This document shows, piece by piece, positions 25,171 to 33,957 of a stretch of 64,000 bases of DNA. The DNA comes from Bacteroidetes bacterium UBA7674 (GTDB taxonomy: Bacteria; Bacteroidota; Bacteroidia; Chitinophagales; Chitinophagaceae). Both the position numbers and the translations under genes were made by a program. The notes below the pieces were generated by a model. It did no database searches. It saw nothing but the letters and a program-made list of their open reading frames with translations, and was not told the origin of the DNA. The stretch covers positions 124,001 through 188,000 of the forward strand of contig DLHG01000010.1 of NCBI GenBank assembly GCA_002483105.1, given 5' to 3'. Position 1 is the stretch's first letter; every line of letters starts with the position of its first letter.

Positions 25171-25980
25171 CTACCAGCTACCACCGGCTCCACCACCGCC
25201 GGAGCTACCACCGCCGAAGCCGCCAAAGCCACCTCCGCCGCCACCCCAACTGCTGCCGCCACCGCCGCCTCTGCCTCCACCACCAAGCAAGTTGCCCAAT
25301 ATCATCCCTGTTATGATATCACCGGCACCACCCCTGCTCATATATTTTCCGCCACGATTGTTACCTCCACCGCGGGAAATCGCGATGATAATAATGACGA
25401 TGATAAAAATGATCAGCCCAACCGAGCCGCCTTTATCTTTCTTACCGTGTTTGGCTTCTCCTTTGTATTCTCCTTTAGTAACGGCTATTATCGCATCTGC
25501 TGCTTTTGAGAAACCGGTATAGTAATCCCCTTCTTTAAAGTGAGGCACCATTTCATTACGGTATATCATACCCGTCTTCTGGTCAGTAAGAACACCTTCC
25601 AGGCCCTTACCTGTTACTATCCATATCTTCCTGTCGTCTCTCGATGCCAGTAATAATACACCGTTATTTTTTCCTGCCTGCCCTATGCCCCATTTATTAA
25701 ATAGCTTGATGGCATAGTCTGAAACATCATAGTCGCCCAGGCTGGAAACAGTGACGATACTGATCTGTGTAGAGGTAGTATTGTCAAACTCTACCAACTT
25801 ATTCTCCAGTTCCTGTATATGGTCTGCACCTATCATTCCCGCAAAGTCGTTGACCAACCTTGGCGGATTAGGCTTAGCAGGGAAATCTTCATCTCCCCTG
25901 GCAGAAACAGTAAATACTGAGCATACTACAAACAGTATGCTCAGCACTACAGCGAATATTCTTTTCGAAAGTTGTTTCAT
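25171..25980 (-). CDS. TPM-domain (YgcG-like) membrane protein with glycine-rich tail
   Basis: The signal peptide lies at residues 1-27. The TPM domain (residues about 40-170) has VNDFAGMIGADHIQELENKLVEFDNTTSTQISIVTVSSLGDYDVSDYAIKLFNKWGIGQAGKNNGVLLLAS. One transmembrane helix follows (GLIIFIIVIIIIAIS), then about 45 residues that are mostly Gly and Ser (GGGGRGGGGGSSWGGGG). This is the classic YgcG layout. TPM domains are linked with phosphatase-like or membrane-repair roles in photosystem II (the TLP18.3 family), but the bacterial function is unsettled. The ATG overlaps the upstream stop as TAATG. Confidence 0.92.
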   Translation of the reverse strand: MKQLSKRIFAVVLSILFVVCSVFTVSARGDEDFPAKPNPPRLVNDFAGMIGADHIQELENKLVEFDNTTSTQISIVTVSSLGDYDVSDYAIKLFNKWGIGQAGKNNGVLLLASRDDRKIWIVTGKGLEGVLTDQKTGMIYRNEMVPHFKEGDYYTGFSKAADAIIAVTKGEYKGEAKHGKKDKGGSVGLIIFIIVIIIIAISRGGGNNRGGKYMSRGGAGDIITGMILGNLLGGGGRGGGGGSSWGGGGGGFGGFGGGSSGGGGAGGSW

Positions 25981-26435
25981 TATTTACCGAAGACTATTTC
26001 GTCCGGGAGTTCATTTTTTGTTATTGTCGGATCGTAAGGGAAATGTTTGGCCATAGCATTGCTGAGTTCATCAATGCAGGCACAAAGCCCTTCTCCTATC
26101 TTGCCTTGCTTCAGATGTGTTACCAGATGCTCAGCAGCGCTTTCCCAAAATAATGGGCCACCCGCCAGTTCATAAATAGCAGCATCACCAAACAAGGCAA
26201 ACTGGTGGTCCTTCAAAGCCATGTAGATAATAACGGCATTTCTCTTTTCCGTCTTATCCATGGCCAGGCTCACAAATACTTCCTTTGCCCTGTCCAGCGG
26301 GTCCATGTATTCGCAATGCGCCTCTACGTACACACGCACCTCAGCAGTGGTCTTTAGTTCCGCTGCTTTTATGCGCTCTACCACCTGGTTTTGCACTTCG
26401 GCGCTCAGCAAAGGTTTCTTCGAGAAAAAGGACAT
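25980..26435 (-). CDS. Soluble TPM-domain protein
   Basis: The 151 aa lack both signal peptide and membrane helix. The TPM signature is AAELKTTAEVRVYVEAHC, DRAKEVFVSLAMDKTEKRNAVIIYMALKDHQFALFGDAAI and the closing ELSNAMAKHFPYDPTITKNELPDEIVFGK. This cytoplasmic companion lies between lemA and the membrane-bound TPM gene, an arrangement conserved in Bacteroidota. The overlap of its stop with the next start (TAATG) suggests translational coupling. Confidence 0.92.
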   Translation of the reverse strand: MSFFSKKPLLSAEVQNQVVERIKAAELKTTAEVRVYVEAHCEYMDPLDRAKEVFVSLAMDKTEKRNAVIIYMALKDHQFALFGDAAIYELAGGPLFWESAAEHLVTHLKQGKIGEGLCACIDELSNAMAKHFPYDPTITKNELPDEIVFGK

Positions 26436-26446
26436 CAGTTGATTAT

Positions 26447-27025
26447 TTAAAATTCTACTTTAGGAGCACTTTGCGCGCCTTCATCCGCCTTGAACATTGG
26501 CTTTTCTTTAAAGCCGAATATACCTGCTAAAATATTAGCCGGGAATGAAGTAACCTTTACGTTATAATCCTTCACTGCACCGTTGAAGTCATCGCGGGAA
26601 ACTTTTATCCTGTTTTCCGTTCCTTCAAGTTGGTCTTGCAGGGCAAGGAAGTTTTGGTTTGCTTTTAGTTGCGGGTATTGCTCAGATACTACCATTAAAC
26701 GGCCGAGCGCCTGGCTCAATTGTCCTTGTGCAGCCTGGAATTCCTGCAATTTTTCAGGAGTAAGGTCGCCGGCATTCACATTCATTTGAGTAGCTTTCGC
26801 ACGAGCTTCTATTACTGCAGTAAGTGTGCTCTTTTCAAACTCTGCAGCACCTTTTACTGTGCTCACCAGGTTTGGTATCAGGTCTGCCCTGCGTTGGTAG
26901 CTGCTTTGCACTCCTGCCCATTTCTCATCCACAGTTACACGAGACTTATTCATGCCGTTGTAGCTGCACCCGCCTATCAAAACTAATAGAACAAGAATAC
27001 CAATAACGATATACGACTTTTTCAT
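26447..27025 (-). CDS. lemA: LemA family protein
   Basis: The 192 aa start with MKKSYIVIGILVLLVLIGGC, a lipoprotein-type signal or N-terminal anchor with Cys20. Long helices follow, with the LemA signature KWAGVQSSYQRRADLIPNLVSTVKGAAEFEKSTLTAVIEARAKAT and, later, YPQLKANQNFLALQDQLEGTENRI. It ends FPANILAGIFGFKEKPMF. LemA proteins are membrane-anchored helical bundles of unknown function. Together with the two TPM genes this forms a three-gene operon, lemA first. Confidence 0.95.
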   Translation of the reverse strand: MKKSYIVIGILVLLVLIGGCSYNGMNKSRVTVDEKWAGVQSSYQRRADLIPNLVSTVKGAAEFEKSTLTAVIEARAKATQMNVNAGDLTPEKLQEFQAAQGQLSQALGRLMVVSEQYPQLKANQNFLALQDQLEGTENRIKVSRDDFNGAVKDYNVKVTSFPANILAGIFGFKEKPMFKADEGAQSAPKVEF

Positions 27026-27041
27026 TTTGTATGATTTTTAC

Positions 27042-27049
27042 CAAAAGTA
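27042..27049 (-). promoter_or_regulatory. Putative -7 element TACTTTTG of the lemA-TPM operon
   Basis: TACTTTTG on the minus strand lies 17 bases before the lemA ATG and downstream of the preceding terminator. Confidence 0.5.
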
Positions 27050-27070
27050 CCCCTTTGTCGGGGAATAACG

Positions 27071-27107
27071 AAAGAAGCATCCTGCCTTTTCGGCGGGATG
27101 CTTCTTT
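27071..27107 (-). terminator. Strong terminator after the 174-aa outer-membrane protein gene
   Basis: A 16-bp stem (AAAGAAGCATCCTGCC paired with GGCGGGATGCTTCTTT, one G-T pair) closes on a TTTTC loop. It separates this gene from the lemA promoter. Confidence 0.88.
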
Positions 27108-27129
27108 TTGTAGGCCAACGTGCCTAAAA

Positions 27130-27654
27130 CTAGTTTATATGGAACCTCGCACTGATACCGAACATGTTATGTGAGAAGAATCTCGGATCTTCCACGACGT
27201 TTACCGCCGGTTTCATGTCTGCACTCAGGCTTAATGGAATTTTTTTGAATTTATATGCTACTCCACCAATACCGTCAAAACCGAAGATACCTTCTGTGTT
27301 ACGGTTAGTATAGTAATAGTCGCCGCCACTATACATCCTGCTGTTGTGGTCCCAAACTCCTCCGTGCATACCCATACCAAAGAATATCTGCCATGATGGA
27401 TCAGGCATATATATATGATATTCAAGAAGCGCTACAGCGTTGAAGCTCTCGCCTCGGCCATTACCCATCAGCCCACCTGCATTCAGCTGTGTTTCTATTA
27501 CCCAGTTGGGGGTGGTGAAAAATTTAGCCGTAAACCCACCACCATCGGGTGTGGCACGTAAGCCCAAGGCCACGCTCCCATTTTGCGCCGAGGCATCCGT
27601 ATGGGTAAATGCTAATGCAATAATTCCTGCCAGTGTCAATATTACCTTTTTCAT
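27130..27654 (-). CDS. Small outer-membrane beta-barrel-like protein
   Basis: The signal peptide is MKKVILTLAGIIALAFTHTDASAQ. The mature part of about 150 residues alternates hydrophobic and polar residues, with SVALGLRATPDGGGFTAKFFTTPNWVIETQLNAGG and a final strand ending in aromatic residues (MFGISARFHIN). This matches small eight-strand outer-membrane barrels. I cannot name a family with certainty. It is transcribed alone. Confidence 0.72.
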   Translation of the reverse strand: MKKVILTLAGIIALAFTHTDASAQNGSVALGLRATPDGGGFTAKFFTTPNWVIETQLNAGGLMGNGRGESFNAVALLEYHIYMPDPSWQIFFGMGMHGGVWDHNSRMYSGGDYYYTNRNTEGIFGFDGIGGVAYKFKKIPLSLSADMKPAVNVVEDPRFFSHNMFGISARFHIN

Positions 27655-27799
27655 GTTCTTAGATTTTCTACACTATACTATAAATACATGCCAGCAGTAT
27701 GGCAGAGCCCGGGGCTTTCACAGAACCTTAACACTTATAAAAACAGGAATATTTACATGTTGTTATCGCTAAAACCCTATAAATCACGGTTCAGAAAGC

Positions 27800-27807
27800 T
27801 ATTTTTG
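27800..27807 (+). promoter_or_regulatory. Putative -7 element TATTTTTG of kynU
   Basis: TATTTTTG lies 17 bases upstream of the kynU ATG at 27824 and matches the consensus. Confidence 0.5.
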
Positions 27808-27823
27808 CGCAAAGTTCAGTTTA

Positions 27824-29080
27824 ATGACATACGAGGCTTCTTTATCATACGCACAGGAACAAGATCAACTTGACCCACTTTATGGATTCCGCGAACGGTT
27901 CTTATTTCCCCAACATGAGGGCAAAGATGTCGTCTATTTCTGTGGTAACTCTTTAGGCCTCCAACCAAAGAGCACCGCCTACCTGATGCAGAATGAACTG
28001 GAAGACTGGGCAAAGCATGGTGTGGAAGGTCACTTCCGTGCAAGAAACCCATGGTTCTCTTATCACCATATTTTTACGGAAAGGTTATCGAAGATCGTGG
28101 GTGCAAAAACCAATGAAGTGGTGGCGATGAATACCCTCACCGTCAACTTGCACTTATTGATGATATCTTTCTATCGTCCTAAAGGTGAGCGATACAAGAT
28201 CATCATGGAAGCTGGCGCATTCCCTTCCGATCAATATGCCGTGGAAACACAAGTACGTATGCATGGCTATGAGCCGGAAGATGCGATAATTGAAATTACT
28301 CCGCGCGAAGGAGCGCATATAATAGAAGAAGAAGACATACTGAAAGCGATTGAAGATGCCGGTAGCTCATTGGCACTGGTTATGTTCGGTGGTGTGAATT
28401 ATTACACGGGGCAATTCTTCGACCTGAAAGCGATTACCGATGCAGCACATAAAGTGGGCGCATACGCGGGTTTCGACCTGGCACATGCCGTGGGCAACAT
28501 TCCCCTGCAACTGCATGACTGGAATGTTGACTTCGCCTGCTGGTGTTCTTATAAATATCTGAACTCAGGGCCGGGTGCAGTAGGTGGCGCTTATGTACAC
28601 GAGCATCATGCTTCCAATCCTAAAACATTCCGACTGGCAGGATGGTGGGGCAATGATGAAGCCACCCGTTTCAAAATGGAGAAGGGCTTTATCCCTAAAG
28701 ACACCGCTGAAAGCTGGCAGATGAGCAATGCACAGGTGTTCAACATGGTGGCGCACAATGCATCGCTCGACATCTACGACAAAACAACTATCACCGCACT
28801 GCGCGAGAAAAGCGAAAAGCTGACAGGCTACATGGAGTATTTGCTGAAAGACATTACCGAACTTCCTTTCGTCATCATCACCCCAAGCCACCCGCAACGC
28901 AGGGGCTGCCAGATATCTATGCTCTTCACCGAAAGGGGACGCGAGGTATTTGAGAAGCTGACGGAAATGGGTGTAGTTGCCGACTGGCGTGAACCGAACG
29001 TGATACGCATAGCGCCGGTACCTTTGTACAATACTTTTGAAGACGTGTATAGATTTTATGAAGTGCTGAAAAGCTTCTAG
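27824..29080 (+). CDS. kynU: Kynureninase
   Basis: A PLP enzyme that hydrolyses L-kynurenine to anthranilate and alanine, or 3-hydroxykynurenine to 3-hydroxyanthranilate, in tryptophan breakdown or de novo NAD synthesis. Visible motifs are YFCGNSLGLQPKS near the N terminus, the cofactor-binding AGFDLAHAVGN, and the Schiff-base lysine K244 in WCSYKYLNSGPGAVGG. The length of 418 aa is full. No kynA, kynB or nad genes are near. The next gene, ribF, starts 6 bases after the stop, so the two are likely co-transcribed. Confidence 0.96.
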   Translation: MTYEASLSYAQEQDQLDPLYGFRERFLFPQHEGKDVVYFCGNSLGLQPKSTAYLMQNELEDWAKHGVEGHFRARNPWFSYHHIFTERLSKIVGAKTNEVVAMNTLTVNLHLLMISFYRPKGERYKIIMEAGAFPSDQYAVETQVRMHGYEPEDAIIEITPREGAHIIEEEDILKAIEDAGSSLALVMFGGVNYYTGQFFDLKAITDAAHKVGAYAGFDLAHAVGNIPLQLHDWNVDFACWCSYKYLNSGPGAVGGAYVHEHHASNPKTFRLAGWWGNDEATRFKMEKGFIPKDTAESWQMSNAQVFNMVAHNASLDIYDKTTITALREKSEKLTGYMEYLLKDITELPFVIITPSHPQRRGCQISMLFTERGREVFEKLTEMGVVADWREPNVIRIAPVPLYNTFEDVYRFYEVLKSF

Positions 29081-29086
29081 TAGCGA

Positions 29087-30013
29087 ATGGCTGTATTTTT
29101 CAACATAGATAGTTTACCTCATTTTAAGAATGCAGTCATTACCATTGGTACTTTCGATGGTGTGCACCAGGGTCACCGGACGATACTGAAGAAGGTGGTT
29201 GACCGTGCAAATGAAGTGAACGGTGAAAGTGTACTCATCACCTTTGAACCGCATCCACGCAAATTACTTTTTGCCGAACAACCACTCTGGTTCATCACTC
29301 CTCTGGAGCAGAAATTAAAACTGGTGACCGATGCAGGCATACAGCACATAATAGTAGTTCCATTTACAAAAGAGTTTTCACAGCTTTCAGCTGAAGAGTA
29401 TGTTGAAGAATTTTTAGTAAAGACGTTTAACCCGCATACGATCATCATCGGTTACGACCATCACTTCGGGCACGACAGGACAGGGAACATAGAACTACTG
29501 AAAAAATTCCAGGAGAAATATCCTTACCAACTGATAGAGATACAAGCACAACTGATAGACGAGGCAGCCGTGAGTTCTACAAAGATACGCAAAGCACTAA
29601 AAGATGGCCAGGTTGGTGAAGCATCGGCTATGCTGGGCAGGCACCACAGCATCAGGGGTATGGTAGTAAGAGGGGCACAATTGGGCAGAACCATAGGCTA
29701 CCCTACCGCCAACATCAGGCTGAACGAACCGGAACAGATCATCCCCGGCATAGGTATCTATGCGGTATTTGTCACACACGACGGTATACAATATAAAGGA
29801 ATGCTGAGCATAGGTTACAACCCTACAGTAACCAACGACCGCTCTATAAAAATAGAAGTGAACATCTTCGATTTCAACAAGGACATCTACGACGAAATGA
29901 TAGAGGTATCATTCGTTGCCCGGCTAAGGGACGAAGTAAAGTTTGATGGACTGGAAGCACTGACGGAACAATTACATCAGGACAAGGTCGATAGTCTTGC
30001 TGCGCTCGCTTGA
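29087..30013 (+). CDS. ribF: Bifunctional riboflavin kinase / FAD synthetase
   Basis: Makes FMN from riboflavin and then FAD with ATP; cytoplasmic. The N-terminal FAD synthetase domain has the nucleotidyltransferase motif IGTFDGVHQGHRTIL (HxGH type) and FEPHPRKLL, GYDHHFG and EAAVSSTKIRKAL. The C-terminal riboflavin kinase domain has GAQLGRTIGYPTANIRL and MLSIGYNPTV. The length of 308 aa is standard. It lies directly behind kynU, whose pathway uses flavin enzymes; the pairing may be incidental. The FAD pathway gene ribBA is also in the window at 59248. Confidence 0.96.
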   Translation: MAVFFNIDSLPHFKNAVITIGTFDGVHQGHRTILKKVVDRANEVNGESVLITFEPHPRKLLFAEQPLWFITPLEQKLKLVTDAGIQHIIVVPFTKEFSQLSAEEYVEEFLVKTFNPHTIIIGYDHHFGHDRTGNIELLKKFQEKYPYQLIEIQAQLIDEAAVSSTKIRKALKDGQVGEASAMLGRHHSIRGMVVRGAQLGRTIGYPTANIRLNEPEQIIPGIGIYAVFVTHDGIQYKGMLSIGYNPTVTNDRSIKIEVNIFDFNKDIYDEMIEVSFVARLRDEVKFDGLEALTEQLHQDKVDSLAALA

Positions 30014-30020
30014 TACTACA

Positions 30021-30227
30021 CTATTTCTCTGCGATACAATTATCTCCCCCGAGAGCTTTACAGGCTCTTTCTGCTTCGTACTTGGTAGCAGCTTTCATCG
30101 TGCCATTAGGCGACATTGCACCGGTAAGGTCAGGGCATTTGCAGGTATATTCTTTCATGCAGCTTTGGATAGAGAACGAGAGGATAGCGAACATCAGTAT
30201 AGCTACTCGGGAAAAAGGATTTTTCAT
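30021..30227 (-). CDS. Small cysteine-containing lipoprotein, 68 aa
   Basis: MKNPFSRVAILMFAILSFSIQSC is a lipoprotein signal with Cys23. The mature peptide has MKEYTCKCPDLTGAMSP and YEAERACKALGGDNCIAEK, so four cysteines could make two disulfides in the periplasm. The gene is convergent with ribF, only seven bases apart. It is unrecognised but has clear coding character. Confidence 0.65.
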   Translation of the reverse strand: MKNPFSRVAILMFAILSFSIQSCMKEYTCKCPDLTGAMSPNGTMKAATKYEAERACKALGGDNCIAEK

Positions 30228-30281
30228 TTTTATTGGGGTTTAAGTTTAGAATAAATATAGATGAACTTTTTAGAAAAAAAG

Positions 30282-32150
30282 CTAATTCCTGGCCTGGCTT
30301 TCCTCATTCATCCAGAAAACAACAGGCACTGACTTTACAGACTTTATTGCAACTCCATCTATCTTTGCCGGTTTCCAGGCCGGCATTACAGATATAATGC
30401 GTAAAGCTTCTTTATCGAAATCTTCACTTAGGCTTTGTATAACTTCAGCATCTGAAATACTGCCATCTTCGTTCACAATAAATTGAACAGATACCTTGCC
30501 CTCTTTACCTTCCATTAAAGCAGTTATAGGATATTTCAACTCCCTACCGATAAACGTGCTAACGTCATCACCATCATATTTCGCTTCTATAAATAATGAT
30601 TCGTACGGTATTTCTTTCCTGTCCTCTGAATAACCTTCATAACTTACTACTTTATCGTCTTTACGTACTTCATGTCGCTTCAGATCACCACTCTCAAAAT
30701 AAACATATATATCCCCTATTATTACATCTTCATTGTACTCAAGTTTTATCCAATCTTTTCCGGAATTAGGATAATAATAATTCCATTTCCCAACCTTTTT
30801 ACCATCATCATATCGTCCTGATAATTTTTTACTCCCATCAGAATAATATAATTCTACCTCGCCATCATTCTTTCCTGCTTTATATTGCTCCTTAGATTTC
30901 ACTACTTCCGTTCCCTGGAAAAAGGTATACCACAGACCTGTTTTTTTCCCTTTATTAAATTCACCTTTTACGATTGCCTTATGTGTAGCTGAATCATATC
31001 TTGTAACTACCGAATAACCTGTGCTACCCGTATACTTTTCCATTTGCTTAGTACTTTCGTCCTCGAAATACTGGATATGCGTATCGTACTTTTCTCCAAA
31101 TTTGTATGTACTCCAGCTCTTTTTCTTTCCTGAAGGATAAAAGGTCTCCATATCACCATGTAATCTTCCTTCTGAATACACATCATACCCCGACAATTCC
31201 CCGTTTTCAGGATAGTAATATGTCCATTTACCAGATCGCATGCCGTTTACAAAAGGCCCTACTATAATTACCTTCCCTGTTGCAGAATCAAAACTGCGCA
31301 TTTCTCCAACCGGAATGCCTTCTTCAAAATCTATCACCCCGTTGAGCACACCAGGTTTATCGTAGTAAAAATTCCATCTACCAACAGGCCGGCTACCCTT
31401 AAACAATACCTCAAAGCGTAGATTGCCTGAAAAAAAGAACGATGCAAAGTATCCATTTAAATAGCCACTACGATAATATCCCGCACCCTTTACTCTGTTT
31501 GCATTTTTATAATAATACAGCCACTCACCTTCCTTATCCGAGCCATTATAATAACCACTTTCCTTTTTGGCACCTGATATGCTATCAAAAGTTGCGTAAG
31601 GCCCGAGAAGGATGCCATTTACGTAAAAACCCTCTTCCTTTTTGACACCTGTAACTGCGTCAAAAATGGTTTTCTTGCCATCCAATTTATCATTTATGGC
31701 ATTACATTTCATTATCAGATTGCCTGATAATGAATCGAATTTTGTAATTGGACCATTAAGCAAACCATTCTCATACTTCGCTACACGTTTTGGTTTACCT
31801 GAAAGACTAAAGTACTCTGCACATCTGCCATCCAATCTATCATCAACATAATTTCCTTCTGCTATTTTTTTACCCGAAGGATCATAAGTAATGTACTTGC
31901 CATGCCTGACCAATGGCTCTACACTTTTACATGTAACATCCATGTATTTCGCACCATCCTTGTAAAACAAGTGCACTTCAAAAAGCTCACCTTTCTTTTC
32001 GTGAGTCCTGTAATAGGTCGCCTTCGCCTGGGATATAGGAACCAGTTCTGCATTCACATAGACCGCATCTCGCTGTGCAAATGCAGAACTAATAGTAATA
32101 GCAAACAAAATAATAGTATACAGAAAACGGCACATGTGCAAATACGTCAT
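30282..32150 (-). CDS. YwqK/MORN-repeat protein with C-terminal TonB_C domain (622 aa)
   Basis: A signal peptide ends at AFAQ (an alternative start at 32135 keeps it). Residues about 60-500 hold roughly fifteen repeats of the YwqK/MORN kind, for example DGRCAEYFSLSGKPKRVAKYENG, GEWLYYYKNANRVKGAGYYRSG and VGKWNYYYPNSGKDW. Residues 532-622 form a TonB_C-like domain (YPITALMEGKEGKVSVQFIVNEDGSISDAEVI, then AWKPAKIDGVAIKS). There is no inner-membrane anchor, so it is not an energy transducer of the classical kind. It starts two bases after a shorter gene with the same two domains. The function is unknown; it is probably periplasmic. Confidence 0.85.
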   Translation of the reverse strand: MTYLHMCRFLYTIILFAITISSAFAQRDAVYVNAELVPISQAKATYYRTHEKKGELFEVHLFYKDGAKYMDVTCKSVEPLVRHGKYITYDPSGKKIAEGNYVDDRLDGRCAEYFSLSGKPKRVAKYENGLLNGPITKFDSLSGNLIMKCNAINDKLDGKKTIFDAVTGVKKEEGFYVNGILLGPYATFDSISGAKKESGYYNGSDKEGEWLYYYKNANRVKGAGYYRSGYLNGYFASFFFSGNLRFEVLFKGSRPVGRWNFYYDKPGVLNGVIDFEEGIPVGEMRSFDSATGKVIIVGPFVNGMRSGKWTYYYPENGELSGYDVYSEGRLHGDMETFYPSGKKKSWSTYKFGEKYDTHIQYFEDESTKQMEKYTGSTGYSVVTRYDSATHKAIVKGEFNKGKKTGLWYTFFQGTEVVKSKEQYKAGKNDGEVELYYSDGSKKLSGRYDDGKKVGKWNYYYPNSGKDWIKLEYNEDVIIGDIYVYFESGDLKRHEVRKDDKVVSYEGYSEDRKEIPYESLFIEAKYDGDDVSTFIGRELKYPITALMEGKEGKVSVQFIVNEDGSISDAEVIQSLSEDFDKEALRIISVMPAWKPAKIDGVAIKSVKSVPVVFWMNEESQARN

Positions 32151-32152
32151 AA

Positions 32153-32935
32153 CTAAAGTGAAAAGTTAACAGGCAAAGTGAGTTTAGTAGGTATAGGCTC
32201 ATCATCTTTCATCGCAGGCTTCCAAAGCTTCATAGCACTTATCAGCCTGATGCTCTCTGCATCCATCAGGGGATGAACTTGCTCTACTACTCTTACGCGA
32301 CCTACCTTACCGGCTCCATCTACTACAAAATCAACCAGCACATTTCCGCTTATGCGTCTTATTCTGCACTCATGCGGGTACACAACGAAAGTTGCCAGGT
32401 AAGATTTGACATCAAATGTGGGCATGGATTCAACTTCAAATGGTGTATAAGTCAGCTCGCCACCCTTTTCATCATACCTTTTGCCGGATACAAGCGTCCC
32501 TGCCGAATAAAGCTCTTCGCGTTTCAATGCTCCTCCAGGATAATAGCTTTTCTGCGAACCATCTAGCAAATCATGAACATAATTTGATATTATCCATGCC
32601 TTTTCGGGCTGTGCAGCTCTGTATGTCTTCCACTCACCCTCTTTTTTACCATCCACTACAGTACCTTCTGTATTTTTCTTGCCGTCCAGATCATAAAAAG
32701 TCACGACACCATTGCCGGTAGATGTAAAAACGCCCGACATATTAATAATGCCTGACGAATAGTAGAACTCCTTTAAGGTATACTTCTGATGGTCTATTTG
32801 CTCCTTTACCTGCAACAACTCAGCATTCTTCGCATAATAAATCTTTCTGCCGCGGCTATCAAAGTAGGTCGTGTCAGGGCGGGTGTGAGCTACATTACAC
32901 AACAAGAGTAACAAAAGGGCAAACAGGTATCGCAT
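32153..32935 (-). CDS. YwqK/MORN-repeat protein with C-terminal TonB_C domain (260 aa)
   Basis: A shorter paralogue of the gene that follows it. The signal peptide is MRYLFALLLLLLCNVAHT. YwqK/MORN-type repeats cover residues about 30-165 (YFDSRGRKIYYAKNAELLQV, KKEGEWKTYRAAQPEKAW, DGSQKSYYPGGALKREELYSAG). A TonB_C domain covers about 180-260, with RRISGNVLVDFVVDGAGKVGRVRVVEQVHPLMDAESIRLISAMKLWKPAM. The two genes are separated by two bases and are surely one operon. Related MORN/TonB_C proteins occur in other Bacteroidota, with no known role. Confidence 0.85.
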   Translation of the reverse strand: MRYLFALLLLLLCNVAHTRPDTTYFDSRGRKIYYAKNAELLQVKEQIDHQKYTLKEFYYSSGIINMSGVFTSTGNGVVTFYDLDGKKNTEGTVVDGKKEGEWKTYRAAQPEKAWIISNYVHDLLDGSQKSYYPGGALKREELYSAGTLVSGKRYDEKGGELTYTPFEVESMPTFDVKSYLATFVVYPHECRIRRISGNVLVDFVVDGAGKVGRVRVVEQVHPLMDAESIRLISAMKLWKPAMKDDEPIPTKLTLPVNFSL

Positions 32936-33274
32936 TTAAATTGGGCGTTAAAGTCGTGTAAAAATAATGCTGTTATTGAGAAATCATAGTACAGGTACTT
33001 TATTATTTCTTCACCAACACATAATAAGCCGACTGGTCTTTCCTGTCTCCAGAAATGCAGTGGTGGCTTACGGTAAATAGACGAATAAAATCAGAATCAG
33101 GTAGTTACCCGTCTCATGTAGACGGCTGGTAGATTTAACAACCATTGCAGTCTCCAGGGTTGTGGCATTCCTTAATATCTTTTGAAAAATACCTCCTTAT
33201 AAATTCCGGAAACATATATTAGTAAGATACGACGCGTTGATTTACCTTAATAGTGGTTTCAACATTGCCTGGAC
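32936..33274. other. Non-coding divergent region with one hairpin
   Basis: No credible gene is seen. A 6-bp hairpin CCGTCT-CATGT-AGACGG lies at 33109-33125 and could be part of a leader of the 33275 gene. I see no good TAnnTTTG element. Confidence 0.45.
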
Positions 33275-33493
33275 ATGGAAAACAAGAAGTTCAATCACCT
33301 GGAGAGAGTTAATACCGCAACTTATCCTTTCCAGGAATTCACTTACCTTTCTGATGATGGTAAACTTGCAGAGTTGGTGAGTAATGAAGGGACTGTTCAC
33401 TATAGAAGACTGGATTTCCTGGAATCTCCCGCAGATGCACCCCGTAGTATATTAGTGGGTACTGTCCGGTCGGTATTATTTCAGAAAAGCTAA
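33275..33493 (+). CDS. Hypothetical protein, 72 aa
   Basis: A small soluble protein with no signal peptide or membrane helix. Aromatic and charged residues alternate (ATYPFQEFTYLSDDGKLAELVSNEGTVHYRRLDFLESP), suggesting a small beta-rich fold. I do not recognise it. Its stop lies seven bases from that of the convergent ASCH gene. Confidence 0.5.
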   Translation: MENKKFNHLERVNTATYPFQEFTYLSDDGKLAELVSNEGTVHYRRLDFLESPADAPRSILVGTVRSVLFQKS

Positions 33494-33499
33494 CGAATA

Positions 33500-33907
33500 C
33501 TAAAATTCCCACAAGCCTAATCTGCCTGTGGCCGGAATGGGTTCCTCAAAAACTTCTGCATCCGCAAAGAGCCAGGCGAAACGTGCTTTGTTATCTCCGA
33601 AAGCCTTTTCCTCAAGGCTGAGTTTATCAATTTCATCATCAGGCAATTGGAGTTCACCCACCCTGACAATATCTGTTAGTTGCACCTGTCCTATAATGCA
33701 ACCGAAAGGCAGTTCCTTAAAATTGCTGATGTGTTTTTTGATAGCAGGATTTTCTGCTACCAGCTTGCCCGCTTTTCCCGCACTGGCATGTATCAGCAGC
33801 AGGCCCCGGTATGGCGTAGACCAGGAACGGGTCTCTATCTTCTTTAAGCCCATGATCACCAGTGAAGCCCAGGGTTGGAGGAGTGATAATGCTTTGGTTT
33901 GCTGCAT
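33500..33907 (-). CDS. ASCH-domain (PUA-like) protein
   Basis: The 135 aa carry ALSLLQPWASLVIMGLKKIETRSWSTPYRGLLLIHAS, the hallmark of ASCH proteins (the G-x-K-x-x-E-x-R motif near the first strands), then FGCIIGQVQLTDIVRV and FAWLFADAEVFEEPIPATGRLGLWEF. ASCH domains are beta barrels related to PUA that bind RNA or modified nucleosides. Cytoplasmic; the substrate is unknown. Confidence 0.88.
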   Translation of the reverse strand: MQQTKALSLLQPWASLVIMGLKKIETRSWSTPYRGLLLIHASAGKAGKLVAENPAIKKHISNFKELPFGCIIGQVQLTDIVRVGELQLPDDEIDKLSLEEKAFGDNKARFAWLFADAEVFEEPIPATGRLGLWEF

Positions 33908-33957
33908 GGTGCTAAGTTAAGGAGTATTTATAGGGGCACAGCTTTTATGTGTTATCA

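Noticed and set aside
25049..25522. 157-aa plus-strand proline-rich open frame
   Set aside because: It is the antisense shadow of the Gly-rich tail of the TPM protein, whose GGC/GGT codons read as Pro on the other strand.
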